DNA of 64,000 nucleotides from Acinetobacter bereziniae LMG 1003 = CIP 70.12. GTDB taxonomy: Bacteria > Pseudomonadota > Gammaproteobacteria > Pseudomonadales > Moraxellaceae. Below, one piece after another: positions 44,743-52,954 of this stretch; position 1 is the stretch's first letter; each line of letters starts with the position of its first letter. The notes beneath the pieces were generated by a model that did not search any database, was not told the origin of the DNA, and was given only the letters and a program-made list of their open reading frames with translations. The stretch lies in the NCBI RefSeq assembly GCF_000368925.1, contig NZ_KB849756.1, forward strand, positions 1,525,948-1,589,947. The letters run 5' to 3'. The position numbers and the translations under genes were made by a program.

Positions 44743-46908
44743 ATGACAGACCTCACGCCATATCATGAAGATCAAGAGTTAGATAACAATACTTCGAATA
44801 ACATTCATTTCCGTGACATCTTAGAACAACGGATTTCTCGTCGTAGTTTAATTACCAAAACAGCCAGTGGTGCAGCTGCATTAGCTTTAGCATCTAGCTT
44901 GACAGGTTGTAATGATGACGATGACAACCATTCAAATACAGATAGTTCGGTAAAAAAACCAGAAAAACTCAGCTTTACACCTGTTGCAAAAAATCTGAAT
45001 GATATCGTTACTGTTCCAGCAGGCTACGAAGCTACAGTTCTTTATGCGCTCGGAGATCCACTGACACAAAACCTTGCTGAATGGGATGACAACAACGTTC
45101 CTTCAGGCGTGAGTTTCACTGCACGATCAGGGGATTGTCATGATGGGATGAGCTATTTTGGTTTAAATTCCAGTACAGCTAAATATGATGCAAAAGCATC
45201 AAATAGGGGTTTACTGGTAATGAACCATGAATACATCAACCAAACTTTTTTACATCCTAAAGGTGCAACAAGAGTCAATGGTCGTCGTCCAGAAGATGAA
45301 GTTATTCGTGAAATGAACGCACACGGCGTATCCATTATTGAATTAAAAAAAGATGCAGCTACTCAAAAAGTGGATATTGTTAAAAGTTCTCCATTTAATC
45401 GCCGTATTACCGCATCTACAGTGATGGATTTTGCGGGCATTGTTGCAGGTTCAGATTTAATTAAAACCAAATATTCACCGTCGGCAAAGCAAACACGCGG
45501 TACGCATAACAACTGTGGTAATGGTTATACACCATGGGGAACCTATCTCACCACAGAAGAAAACTTCATTGGTTATTTTGTGCGTAACAAAGGGGATGAT
45601 ACAAAGCGGACTGCTTCTGAAATCATTGCACTCAATCGCTATGGCTTAAAAGATGGTGCAAGTTCTCGTTATGGCTGGGAAACGGCAATTGGTGCAATCG
45701 AAAGTCAAGATTTATATGATCGTTGGAATTCGTCTATTACCGCAGAGACTGCTGACAAAGATTATCGTAACAGCGCCAATACTTTTGGTTGGATCGTAGA
45801 AATTGACCCATTTGATAGTCGTTCAAACCCAGTAAAACGGACATCATTAGGTCGTTTTGCGCATGAGGATTGTCGTGCCAGTCGTTTAATCGAAGGCGAA
45901 AATTTGACTTTCTATATGGGTGATGATTCACGTGGCGAATACATTTATAAATTCGTATCGGATGCCAAATGGGACGCCAAAGATGTCAATGGCGGTTATC
46001 GCGCTGGTGATAAATATATGAACAGTGGCAAACTTTACGTAGCCCAGTTCAACAATGATGGTACGGGTAAATGGATTGAGTTGGCATATGGAAAAAATGG
46101 TTTAAATGATACCAACACGGTGTATCCATTTAAATCTCAAGCGGATGTCACAACATTTGCACGACTTGCTGGTGATGCCGTCAAAGCGACTAAAATGGAT
46201 CGTCCAGAATGGGTTGCAGTGAATCCTGAAAATGGTGAGGTCTATGTCACGCTTACGAACAACTCAAATCGTGGTACAACACATGCTTTAGATGCCGCCA
46301 ACCCGAGAAACTATAGTGATCCTGAAGGCGGTAAAGGCAACGTCAATGGTCATATTATCCGCTTCCATGAGAAAGATAATAAAACCACAGCAGAAAGCTT
46401 CACTTGGGATATTTATCTATTTGGCGCTGAAGCAAAAATGGCGAGCAACATTAACCTTTCTGCGTTGAATGATAATAATGATTTGTCTTCACCAGATGGC
46501 ATGTGGTTTGACCCTCGTGGTGTTCTTTGGATTCAAACCGATGATGGTGCTTATACAGATACAACCAACTGTATGATGCTTGCCGCATTGCCAGGTAAAG
46601 TCGGTGATGGTACAAAAGCAATCACCTCAGCGGGGCAAGAAACCATTTTTGGCAAGCAAGTGACCGATGAGAATCTGCGTCGTTTCCTTACAGGTCCAAA
46701 ACAATGTGAAATTACGGGTGTGACCATGACTCCGGACTACAAAGCGATTTTCATCAATGTTCAACATCCTGGTGAAGACTCACCAAGCTTTGATAAACCT
46801 TCAAGTCACTGGCCTGCATCACAAAAGGATGCGAATAATAAAGTTGCTCGTCCACGTTCAGCAACTGTCGTGATCACACGCAAAGATGGTGGTGTGATTG
46901 CAGGTTAA
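44743..46908 (+). CDS. phoX: PhoX-family phosphatase, Tat-exported lipoprotein
   Basis: This 721-residue protein has the DUF839/PhoX fold, a calcium- and iron-dependent alkaline phosphatase family. The signal contains the twin arginines R33-R34 in ISRRSLITK and a lipobox LTGC with Cys56, so it is a Tat-exported lipoprotein. Family motifs are LLVMNHEYINQTFLHPKG near residue 160, NNCGNGYTPWGTYLTTEENF near residue 253 and FAHEDCRASRLIEG near residue 375. SSPDGMWFDPRGVLWIQTDDG near residue 583 and NVQHPGED near the end complete them. It lies right after tatABC, the system that exports it. Other DUF839 proteins exist, so enzyme specificity is an inference. Confidence 0.85.
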   Translation: MTDLTPYHEDQELDNNTSNNIHFRDILEQRISRRSLITKTASGAAALALASSLTGCNDDDDNHSNTDSSVKKPEKLSFTPVAKNLNDIVTVPAGYEATVLYALGDPLTQNLAEWDDNNVPSGVSFTARSGDCHDGMSYFGLNSSTAKYDAKASNRGLLVMNHEYINQTFLHPKGATRVNGRRPEDEVIREMNAHGVSIIELKKDAATQKVDIVKSSPFNRRITASTVMDFAGIVAGSDLIKTKYSPSAKQTRGTHNNCGNGYTPWGTYLTTEENFIGYFVRNKGDDTKRTASEIIALNRYGLKDGASSRYGWETAIGAIESQDLYDRWNSSITAETADKDYRNSANTFGWIVEIDPFDSRSNPVKRTSLGRFAHEDCRASRLIEGENLTFYMGDDSRGEYIYKFVSDAKWDAKDVNGGYRAGDKYMNSGKLYVAQFNNDGTGKWIELAYGKNGLNDTNTVYPFKSQADVTTFARLAGDAVKATKMDRPEWVAVNPENGEVYVTLTNNSNRGTTHALDAANPRNYSDPEGGKGNVNGHIIRFHEKDNKTTAESFTWDIYLFGAEAKMASNINLSALNDNNDLSSPDGMWFDPRGVLWIQTDDGAYTDTTNCMMLAALPGKVGDGTKAITSAGQETIFGKQVTDENLRRFLTGPKQCEITGVTMTPDYKAIFINVQHPGEDSPSFDKPSSHWPASQKDANNKVARPRSATVVITRKDGGVIAG

Positions 46909-46925
46909 ATAAGTATTATGCTTTT

Positions 46926-46957
46926 AAAGCCATGCAGATTTAGTTTTGCATGGCTTT
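46926..46957 (+). terminator. Terminator of the PhoX-like gene
   Basis: AAAGCCATGCA and TGCATGGCTTT form an 11-bp stem with a 10-nt loop, followed by TTTA. It ends next to the stop of the convergent NRDE gene. Confidence 0.85.
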
Positions 46958-47740
46958 TTATCTTTCAATATTACACTTAACTTCGACCAGTTCCCCCAAA
47001 TGCTCACCTTGTTGCGTTTTTTCAATCCAGTCCAGCTCAGAGAGACCAATTCTTAAAAAATTTGAACAACGTGTGCCATAGACTGGACTTTGTATAAATG
47101 TTGAAGACAATAATGCTTCCATCTCTGCATTGATCCCTGTATTTGGAAGTAAATCTGGAATAACTTTGCGCTCATCCTCCAAAATATCCCAAACTGCATG
47201 CTGTAAATCTGATTCAAGAATAGAAGTGACTTGTAGCATAGGTAAAAATTCTTGGGTAAATCGTTTACGCAAATGCTTAGTTTTCTCCCAATCATCAGAC
47301 ATCAATCCATTGGAAACCACAAATACGCCTTGCGATAAAACTTGTGGGGCTTCACCACGATTACTCATATACACAGCTTGATGTTGATCACCTACAAATA
47401 GATTAAAACCCGCATAGTCTCGCTGCCGTTGTTCAAGTGCTTGGGCAAAACGGATAGGTGTTTGCTCAGATTCTAAAAAACTTTGAACCAAATCTCCGCG
47501 CGTGGTGGGATAAGTCTGTTTATCTGCTCCATCGCGATAATTGGTCACTATCGCCCATCGCCCCTGTGGAGTAACGCCCATCCATGTTCCACCCGACTGT
47601 AAATCTTGTCCTGCAATTATTCCGTGTTCTGACCACTGTTGTAATTGAGTACTCGGACGATGATAGAATTCATCGCGATTGGAGATCAAACATACAGGTA
47701 AGTCATCTAAAACCTGCCAAGCCAACGCCACAATACACAT
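46958..47740 (-). CDS. NRDE-family protein (TANGO2-like)
   Basis: This protein is about 260 residues when started at ATG 47740. The start gives MCIVALAWQ, the invariant family N-terminus, and lies 9 bp after GGA; longer starts add residues not seen in the family. The signature SNRDEFYHRPS has NRDE at residues 21-24. AGQDLQSGGTWMGVTPQGRWAIVTNYRD near residue 45 is also typical. The family includes human TANGO2 and is of uncertain function, with heme or lipid handling suggested for some members. There is no signal peptide. Confidence 0.85.
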   Translation of the reverse strand: MCIVALAWQVLDDLPVCLISNRDEFYHRPSTQLQQWSEHGIIAGQDLQSGGTWMGVTPQGRWAIVTNYRDGADKQTYPTTRGDLVQSFLESEQTPIRFAQALEQRQRDYAGFNLFVGDQHQAVYMSNRGEAPQVLSQGVFVVSNGLMSDDWEKTKHLRKRFTQEFLPMLQVTSILESDLQHAVWDILEDERKVIPDLLPNTGINAEMEALLSSTFIQSPVYGTRCSNFLRIGLSELDWIEKTQQGEHLGELVEVKCNIER

Positions 47741-47834
47741 AAAGCACATTCCATGAAGTTTACACACTGAATGTACAACATTTTTAATATCTTTCAGCTA
47801 AAATCTGTGCAAAATAGAAAATCAAGGATTAGGA

Positions 47835-48653
47835 ATGCTCACCTACCCGAATATTGACCCGGTTGCAATATCACTGGGTCCAGTCAAAGTTCATTGGTAT
47901 GGACTCATGTACCTTTTGGCATTTTTATGTGCCTGGGGACTTGCCAACTATCGTGCCAAACAACGCGATCACTGGAATGCCGAAATGGTTTCCGATCTAG
48001 TGTTCTATGGTGCACTTGGTGTCGTCTTGGGTGGTCGGATTGGCTATGTCTTATTCTATGAGTTTGATAAATTCTTAGCAGACCCAATCTGGCTTTTTAA
48101 AGTTTGGACAGGCGGTATGAGTTTCCATGGCGGATTCCTTGGGGTAATGATTGCCATGCTGTTATGGTGTCATAAGTATAAAAAGACTTGGTTTGAAACA
48201 CTTGATTTTATTGCACCTTGTGTACCAACAGGCTTAATGTTTGGTCGTATTGGTAATTTTATTGGTGGTGAATTGTATGGACGTCAAGTCTCTGATCCTA
48301 ACTTTGCCTTAGGGATGATTTTTCCAACTGACCCATTGCATTTAGTTCGCCATCCTTCACAAATTTATCAAGCATTATGTGAAGGTTTATTGCTGTTCCT
48401 TATTCTTTGGTTCTACAGTGCCAAACCTCGTCCACGTTATGCAGTTTCTGCAATCTTCTTAATGGGTTATGGTTGTGCGCGTTTCTTTATGGAGTTTTTC
48501 CGCGAACCAGATGCAGATCAGGGCTATATCTTGTTTGGTTGGATGACCAAAGGTCAAATCCTTTCATTCCCTATGATTCTTATAGGCCTATGGATGATTT
48601 GGTATGCATATCAAAAGAAAATCTTTGATTGGGGACCACAAAAAAACACTTAA
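47835..48653 (+). CDS. lgt: Prolipoprotein diacylglyceryl transferase
   Basis: Lgt transfers diacylglyceryl from phosphatidylglycerol to the lipobox cysteine of prolipoproteins in the inner membrane. It is the first lipoprotein-maturation step and is needed by the lipoproteins encoded elsewhere in the window. The 272-residue protein has several membrane spans. VKVHWYGLMYLLAF near the N-terminus carries the conserved H-x-Y. TGGMSFHGGFLGV near residue 95 and the hallmark GLMFGRIGNFIGGELYGR near residue 134 follow. It is followed by a strong terminator. Confidence 0.96.
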   Translation: MLTYPNIDPVAISLGPVKVHWYGLMYLLAFLCAWGLANYRAKQRDHWNAEMVSDLVFYGALGVVLGGRIGYVLFYEFDKFLADPIWLFKVWTGGMSFHGGFLGVMIAMLLWCHKYKKTWFETLDFIAPCVPTGLMFGRIGNFIGGELYGRQVSDPNFALGMIFPTDPLHLVRHPSQIYQALCEGLLLFLILWFYSAKPRPRYAVSAIFLMGYGCARFFMEFFREPDADQGYILFGWMTKGQILSFPMILIGLWMIWYAYQKKIFDWGPQKNT

Positions 48654-48672
48654 GCATTTCTGTTTAAGTTTT

Positions 48673-48700
48673 AAAAGGTGAAGCGATGCTTCACCTTTTT
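48673..48700 (+). terminator. Terminator of lgt
   Basis: AAAAGGTGAAGC and GCTTCACCTTTT form a 12-bp stem with a 3-nt loop, followed by TT. It is 19 bp after lgt. Confidence 0.92.
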
Positions 48701-48739
48701 TATGCTAAATTAGAAAGGTCTAATTTTAATGAAATTACT

Positions 48740-49114
48740 ATGCTTGAATTTTGGTTTGATCCTAAAGTCTCAATCACCAAGAAATTAATTTTCTTCATCT
48801 TATCCGCAATACTCAGTATTGGATTATATTGGTATCAACCTTTAACTATCGATAATATTTTGCTTTTTGCTGGCACAGGACTTATTTTTTTGATCTGTCG
48901 TTACTGTAAAATTCATTTTGCTGCGAAAAATCCAACTGGACTATTCTATCGTTTATTGACATGGATTCCCTTAGCTTTGCTCTTGGTCTTGATTTTCAAA
49001 AATATGAATCAGGGTGAAATTTTAATTCCAGGCGCACAAGGCATCGGCTTTATGGTTTTGGCAGTATGTATTTTTTCCCCGTTGTCGTTACTTAATAAAA
49101 ATACACCACAGTAA
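48740..49114 (+). CDS. Small membrane protein, first of a tandem pair
   Basis: This 124-residue protein starts at ATG 48740. A longer frame to 48686 would begin inside the lgt terminator and is rejected. It starts MLEFWFDPKVSITKKLIFFI. Four hydrophobic segments are visible, at about residues 16-34, 42-58, 72-88 and 99-115. I do not recognise the family. The downstream gene begins with nearly the same motif and a similar membrane pattern. Its function is unknown. Confidence 0.6.
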   Translation: MLEFWFDPKVSITKKLIFFILSAILSIGLYWYQPLTIDNILLFAGTGLIFLICRYCKIHFAAKNPTGLFYRLLTWIPLALLLVLIFKNMNQGEILIPGAQGIGFMVLAVCIFSPLSLLNKNTPQ

Positions 49115-49125
49115 GTATCTAAATA

Positions 49126-49503
49126 ATGTTAGATTTTTGGTATTCCTCACGTTGTACACGTGAAATTAAATTAATCAGCTCAGTTTTGACCTGTGCAATC
49201 ATTTATTATTGCGCTTCAATTGAAAAATTAAGCCCTATTTTCACAGTCGTGTGCTTATTATTGGGCGTATTGATTCATATTTTGTTCCAATTGCGCTTAA
49301 AACTTTCCACAACACCCCCATATGCTCAGGGATTTAAAATTCTTTTTTCTATTTTCCCAATTTTCGCTTTGTTGCTGATTTTGTTTTTATTGCCGCCATC
49401 ACATAAATTATGGATATCAATTCAAGCGGTGGGTTTTACTGCATTGGGTCTATTTATTGTATCGATCTATCAAAATCGTGCTAAACGATTTGAATCAGAT
49501 TGA
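49126..49503 (+). CDS. Small membrane protein, second of a tandem pair
   Basis: This 125-residue protein starts 11 bp after the previous gene and is a likely paralog. It begins MLDFWYSSRCTREIKLISSV, matching MLEFWFDPKVSITKKLIFFI in layout. Four hydrophobic segments lie at about residues 18-32, 38-55, 69-88 and 94-112, in the same positions as its neighbour. I recognise no family. The close spacing implies one transcript ending at the hairpin at 49512-49571. Confidence 0.6.
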   Translation: MLDFWYSSRCTREIKLISSVLTCAIIYYCASIEKLSPIFTVVCLLLGVLIHILFQLRLKLSTTPPYAQGFKILFSIFPIFALLLILFLLPPSHKLWISIQAVGFTALGLFIVSIYQNRAKRFESD

Positions 49504-49511
49504 TCAAATCA

Positions 49512-49571
49512 AAAATACCCAATAAAAAAGCAAAGGAATGATTTCAAACTTGCTTCTGTATTGGGTATTTT
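49512..49571. terminator. Long nested hairpin, bidirectional terminator
   Basis: AAAATACCCAATA (49512-49524) pairs with TATTGGGTATTTT (49559-49571) over 13 bp. Inside it, AAGCAA and TTGCTT form a second stem. It lies between convergent genes. Confidence 0.75.
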
Positions 49572-49591
49572 GAGAAAAGTGGGCGAATCAA

Positions 49592-50119
49592 CTAGGCTTC
49601 AAGACGATAATATTCATATGTCACATTGGGATCTTTATAAACATCATAACTACGTTGTCTGAAATCAGAAACCCATTGTGTACCTGTAAAGCCGGCTATA
49701 TGCCCATAGCGATGACGGCTTGTACTGTTAATGATATAAATATCACCTTCTTGCGGATTATCAAAATCTGGGCGGATTTGTTTATAACCAATTTCTGTCA
49801 GAGTTGAACCCCAATCTGATGCTGCTACCGGATGATCAGAAAAACGGGCACCTGCTGACTCTAATGCAATCCGCACATATCTTGCACAACGATGTGCTGT
49901 AGTGCTTCGTGACATGCTAACGAGTTTTTCGGTGAATTTACCAATATCGATTAAACTTTCTTTCTTGAACGCTTCAGTTTGATTTTTTAAATTTTCAAAG
50001 GCTTTGCTTTTTAGGTATTCTTCTGGTCGAAAATTATTATTTTGATTTTCCGATCGAATCTGAATATGAACCGTGGGATTCACGTATTCATTCATATTAA
50101 CATTGTGGTCGTAAATCAT
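49592..50119 (-). CDS. CHAP/NlpC-like peptidoglycan amidase, effector-like
   Basis: This 175-residue protein has no signal peptide. The C-terminal domain, from about residue 72, has catalytic-type C78 in AHRCARYVRIALESAG and H140 in HRYGHIAGFTGTQWVSDFRQ. PQEGDIYIIN precedes the histidine. This C-A-R-x-V-R ... Y-G-H-I-A ... W-V-S-D-F pattern is seen in cysteine amidases of the CHAP/NlpC-P60 superfamily, including some type VI secretion effectors and phage-like amidases. The N-terminal 70 residues are polar and not recognised. No secretion gene or obvious immunity partner is adjacent. Its role is inferred only. Confidence 0.65.
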   Translation of the reverse strand: MIYDHNVNMNEYVNPTVHIQIRSENQNNNFRPEEYLKSKAFENLKNQTEAFKKESLIDIGKFTEKLVSMSRSTTAHRCARYVRIALESAGARFSDHPVAASDWGSTLTEIGYKQIRPDFDNPQEGDIYIINSTSRHRYGHIAGFTGTQWVSDFRQRSYDVYKDPNVTYEYYRLEA

Positions 50120-50477
50120 GTACTGTCCTCAAACTGCCCTTTTGAATTGATTCAAACCACCTTGTTTAAACCAATAACAACTTTTCACAAGCCATGAATA
50201 CTAATCAGCAAATCTTAAAATGTAGACTTAAAACATGTAAAAAAATATGTAAGTGTTAATAAATCTCATTTGTGTGCTTTCAACTTACTGAAACTTTTGA
50301 GATTAGCTTAAAAACAGGCAAGGATTGTTTGATCAAAAAATAAGCACAAATAATTTTATTAGCCGTATTGGTAAAACTTTTTCTTAATTTAATCAATATA
50401 TTAAACTGTCAATTTGGTCACATTTTTTGTTTTTTATTGGCACTAAAACTAAATCATTAACATCGCTATTTATCTCA
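50120..50477. other. Spacer upstream of the amidase gene
   Basis: About 360 bp of very AT-rich sequence lie between the amidase start and the DUF1963 terminator. No reading frame, RNA gene or clear regulatory site was recognised. The amidase promoter must lie here. Confidence 0.6.
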
Positions 50478-50500
50478 AAGCTGATGCAAAACATCAGCTT
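50478..50500 (-). terminator. Hairpin after the DUF1963 gene
   Basis: AAGCTGATG and CATCAGCTT are perfect 9-bp complements around a 5-nt loop. On the minus strand a short T run follows. It is 21 bp after the stop. Confidence 0.7.
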
Positions 50501-50520
50501 GTTCGCTCACCAAAAAATAC

Positions 50521-51318
50521 TTAATAACAATCCCAATTGTAAACAACTTTAGAAAAATCTCTCTTGGCGAGATCGTCGGGGTGGATAAAGAAATTCCCTA
50601 CTCCCGAATCACCCCACATGATATCTATTTCACCTGCATCATCTGTATCAATTTGCAGTAATAGCACATAGTCTTGAATCGACTCATTGTATTCACGTGG
50701 ATCAGTTTGAGTAAAAAATGGGTACCCACCTAAACGATGCCCACTCGCTGAAATGACTTCGGTATATTCATCACAGAACTCCTCCTCATCATCTCGGTCA
50801 TAAGGATCAGTCACTTTTTCAGCAAAATCAAAGTTATTCATATCGATATAACTTTCAGATTTCTCAAACTGAATCGCGGCTTGACCTGCAATCGGGCTAT
50901 AAATATCATCTCCATCAAAACTTGGAAAATTTGTTTGCAAATTTGCAGAATCATGTTCAATGCTGTCATGAAAGATGATTTTAAAACCATCTTGCTTTTG
51001 CTGATCATCAAAATCCATTCCATATAAGTCATCATGTGGATTGATAAAAAATTGCAAAATCCCAGATTGGGGATAAATATTATTTTCTGGTAATTCAGCA
51101 AAATTGATTTGCGCCAATAATTGTAAATTTTCGCCTTCTGAGCTTTGCGGATATTGCTGCACTAAAGGTAAATAAGGATGTCCGCCAACCTTACTCTGCC
51201 AAATTTCTAAATGCTCAGCAGGCAGTAATGATATTTCGATGCTGTCTTTTTTAGTTGCCGCAATTTGTTGTTTATACGCTTGTAAAGCTACTGGAAGTTC
51301 ATTCAAATTTATACTCAT
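50521..51318 (-). CDS. DUF1963 (YwqG-like) protein
   Basis: This protein is about 265 residues from ATG 51318; an earlier start adds 42 residues that do not belong to the family. The core is the YwqG pattern. KVGGHPYLP near residue 44 and LQLLAQINFAELPENNIYPQSGILQFFINPHDD near residue 62 are typical. SGHRLGGYPFFTQTDPRE near residue 190 and a late LLLQIDTDDAGEIDIMWGDSGVGNFFI complete it. Family members are poorly characterised and often occur in toxin or immunity contexts. The gene stands alone here and is divergent from thyA. No signal peptide. Confidence 0.82.
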   Translation of the reverse strand: MSINLNELPVALQAYKQQIAATKKDSIEISLLPAEHLEIWQSKVGGHPYLPLVQQYPQSSEGENLQLLAQINFAELPENNIYPQSGILQFFINPHDDLYGMDFDDQQKQDGFKIIFHDSIEHDSANLQTNFPSFDGDDIYSPIAGQAAIQFEKSESYIDMNNFDFAEKVTDPYDRDDEEEFCDEYTEVISASGHRLGGYPFFTQTDPREYNESIQDYVLLLQIDTDDAGEIDIMWGDSGVGNFFIHPDDLAKRDFSKVVYNWDCY

Positions 51319-51488
51319 TTTCAAATTCTCTAAATATTCGATTAAAGTCACAAACAGAAAAATATTCTTTGTTAAAAACAAAGCCAGATTAGTATAAACT
51401 CTGAGACTATTCGAAAGTATTACGAATGGGTAATGGTGCGACATAATCTGTCATTTGTACCATCCCCCCTTCCCAAATTGGAACTTCT

Positions 51489-52331
51489 ATGAAAGCGTAT
51501 TTAGACCTTCTACAACATATCCTAGACAATGGCGGTGACAAAGGTGATCGTACAGGTACAGGTACTCGTTCTGTATTCGGTCATCAAATGCGTTTTGACT
51601 TGTCTAAGGGCTTCCCTTTACTTACCACTAAAAAAGTTCATTTCCGCTCAATCGTGATTGAATTATTGTGGTTCTTAAAAGGTGACACCAATGTTCAATA
51701 TCTAAAAGACAATAAAGTGTCGATTTGGGATGAATGGTCTACTGCGGAACAAACTGCCCGTTTTGGTCGTCCTGAAGGCGAACTTGGTCCTGTTTATGGT
51801 CATCAATGGCGTAATTTTGGGGCAACTCAAAAAGAAAATGGTTTATTTGAAAATGATGGTTTTGATCAGATCAGTTGGTTAATTAATGAAATTAAGACCA
51901 ATCCAAACTCACGTCGCTTAATTGTATCAGGTTGGAATCCAAAAGAAGCAGGCAAAGTTGCTTTACCGCCATGTCACACTTTATTTCAGTTCTTCGTTCA
52001 AGATGGAAAACTGTCTTGCCAACTGTATCAACGTAGTGCTGATGTCTTCTTGGGTGTTCCTTTCAATATTGCCAGTTATGCATTACTGACTCATATGATT
52101 GCACAAGTTTGTGGTCTAGGCGTAGGAGACTTTGTTTGGACTGGTGGTGATACACATTTATATGTGAACCATTTTGAACAGGCAAAATTACAGTTGACCC
52201 GTGAACCTTTGCCATTATGTCAGCTTAAACTTAACCCTGCGATTCAAGATATTTTTGATTTCAAATTTGAAGATATTGAAATTGTGGGTTATGAATCCCA
52301 TGCTGCAATTAAAGCTCCAGTTGCTGTGTAA
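51489..52331 (+). CDS. thyA: Thymidylate synthase
   Basis: ThyA makes dTMP from dUMP with methylenetetrahydrofolate, yielding dihydrofolate that FolA recycles. The 280-residue protein has GTGTRSVFGHQMRFDLSKGFPLLTTKKVHFRSI near residue 22. The nucleophile is C162 in ALPPCHTLFQFFVQDG. QRSADVFLGVPFNIASYALLTHM and GDTHLYVNH are the dUMP- and folate-binding motifs. folA follows after about 80 bp, which fits their shared pathway. A palindrome lies between them. Confidence 0.97.
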   Translation: MKAYLDLLQHILDNGGDKGDRTGTGTRSVFGHQMRFDLSKGFPLLTTKKVHFRSIVIELLWFLKGDTNVQYLKDNKVSIWDEWSTAEQTARFGRPEGELGPVYGHQWRNFGATQKENGLFENDGFDQISWLINEIKTNPNSRRLIVSGWNPKEAGKVALPPCHTLFQFFVQDGKLSCQLYQRSADVFLGVPFNIASYALLTHMIAQVCGLGVGDFVWTGGDTHLYVNHFEQAKLQLTREPLPLCQLKLNPAIQDIFDFKFEDIEIVGYESHAAIKAPVAV

Positions 52332-52351
52332 TTTTTAATAATCCAATTTGT

Positions 52352-52382
52352 GATTTTGCTCCCTCTTTCAAGGAGGAAAATC
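52352..52382. repeat. Palindrome between thyA and folA
   Basis: GATTTT-G-CTCC pairs with GGAG-G-AAAATC, with one G-G mismatch, around a 9-nt loop. It lies 20 bp after thyA, and its arms resemble hairpins at 7967 and 41699. Confidence 0.5.
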
Positions 52383-52410
52383 ATAGAATGGATGACGAAG
52401 TGGATTGAGT

Positions 52411-52923
52411 ATGACATTTAAAAATTTTGAAATTGTTCATGTGGTTGCCATGGATCAACAACACTGCATTGGTAAAGCAAATGATCTTCCTTGGCACATC
52501 TCGGCAGACCTAAAACATTTCAAAGAAATTACCCAAGGTGGCGTGGTTGTCATGGGGCGTAAAACACTTGAATCAATGGGACGCGCACTACCAAAGCGTG
52601 TAAATTGGGTCATTACACGTGATTCAGATTGGCAGTTTGAGGGTGTAAAAACGGCCAACAATATTGAATCTGCTTTGGAACAAGCCATTCCTGATGTTTT
52701 GGCTTCAGAAAAACCAACCAGCATCTTTATTATTGGTGGTGGTGAAATTTTCAAGCAAACGATTCATATTACAGATCGACTTGAATTGACTCATATTGAT
52801 CTTGATGTTCAAGGTGATGCACATTATCCAGAAATTCCTCAAGAATTTAAGAAAGTCGCCAGCGAGTCACATGTTGACGACAAAACAGCTATTGCTTTTG
52901 AATTTGCAACATATAGAAAATAG
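52411..52923 (+). CDS. folA: Dihydrofolate reductase
   Basis: FolA reduces dihydrofolate to tetrahydrofolate with NADPH and is the trimethoprim target. The protein is 170 residues from ATG 52411; an upstream TTG adds two residues. CIGKANDLPWHISADLKHFK carries the catalytic-type acidic residue D33. GGVVVMGRKTLESMGRALPKRVNWVIT binds NADPH. SIFIIGGGEIFKQTI has the G-G-G motif, and LTHIDLDVQGDAHYPEI is near the end. It is paired with thyA upstream. Confidence 0.96.
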   Translation: MTFKNFEIVHVVAMDQQHCIGKANDLPWHISADLKHFKEITQGGVVVMGRKTLESMGRALPKRVNWVITRDSDWQFEGVKTANNIESALEQAIPDVLASEKPTSIFIIGGGEIFKQTIHITDRLELTHIDLDVQGDAHYPEIPQEFKKVASESHVDDKTAIAFEFATYRK

Positions 52924-52954
52924 CACTGAACTTTATTAATAAAAATAGCTGCTT

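Noticed and set aside
48686..48739. Extended N-terminus for the first small membrane protein
   Set aside because: The extension starts within the lgt terminator, and the paralog begins at the position matching the later ATG.
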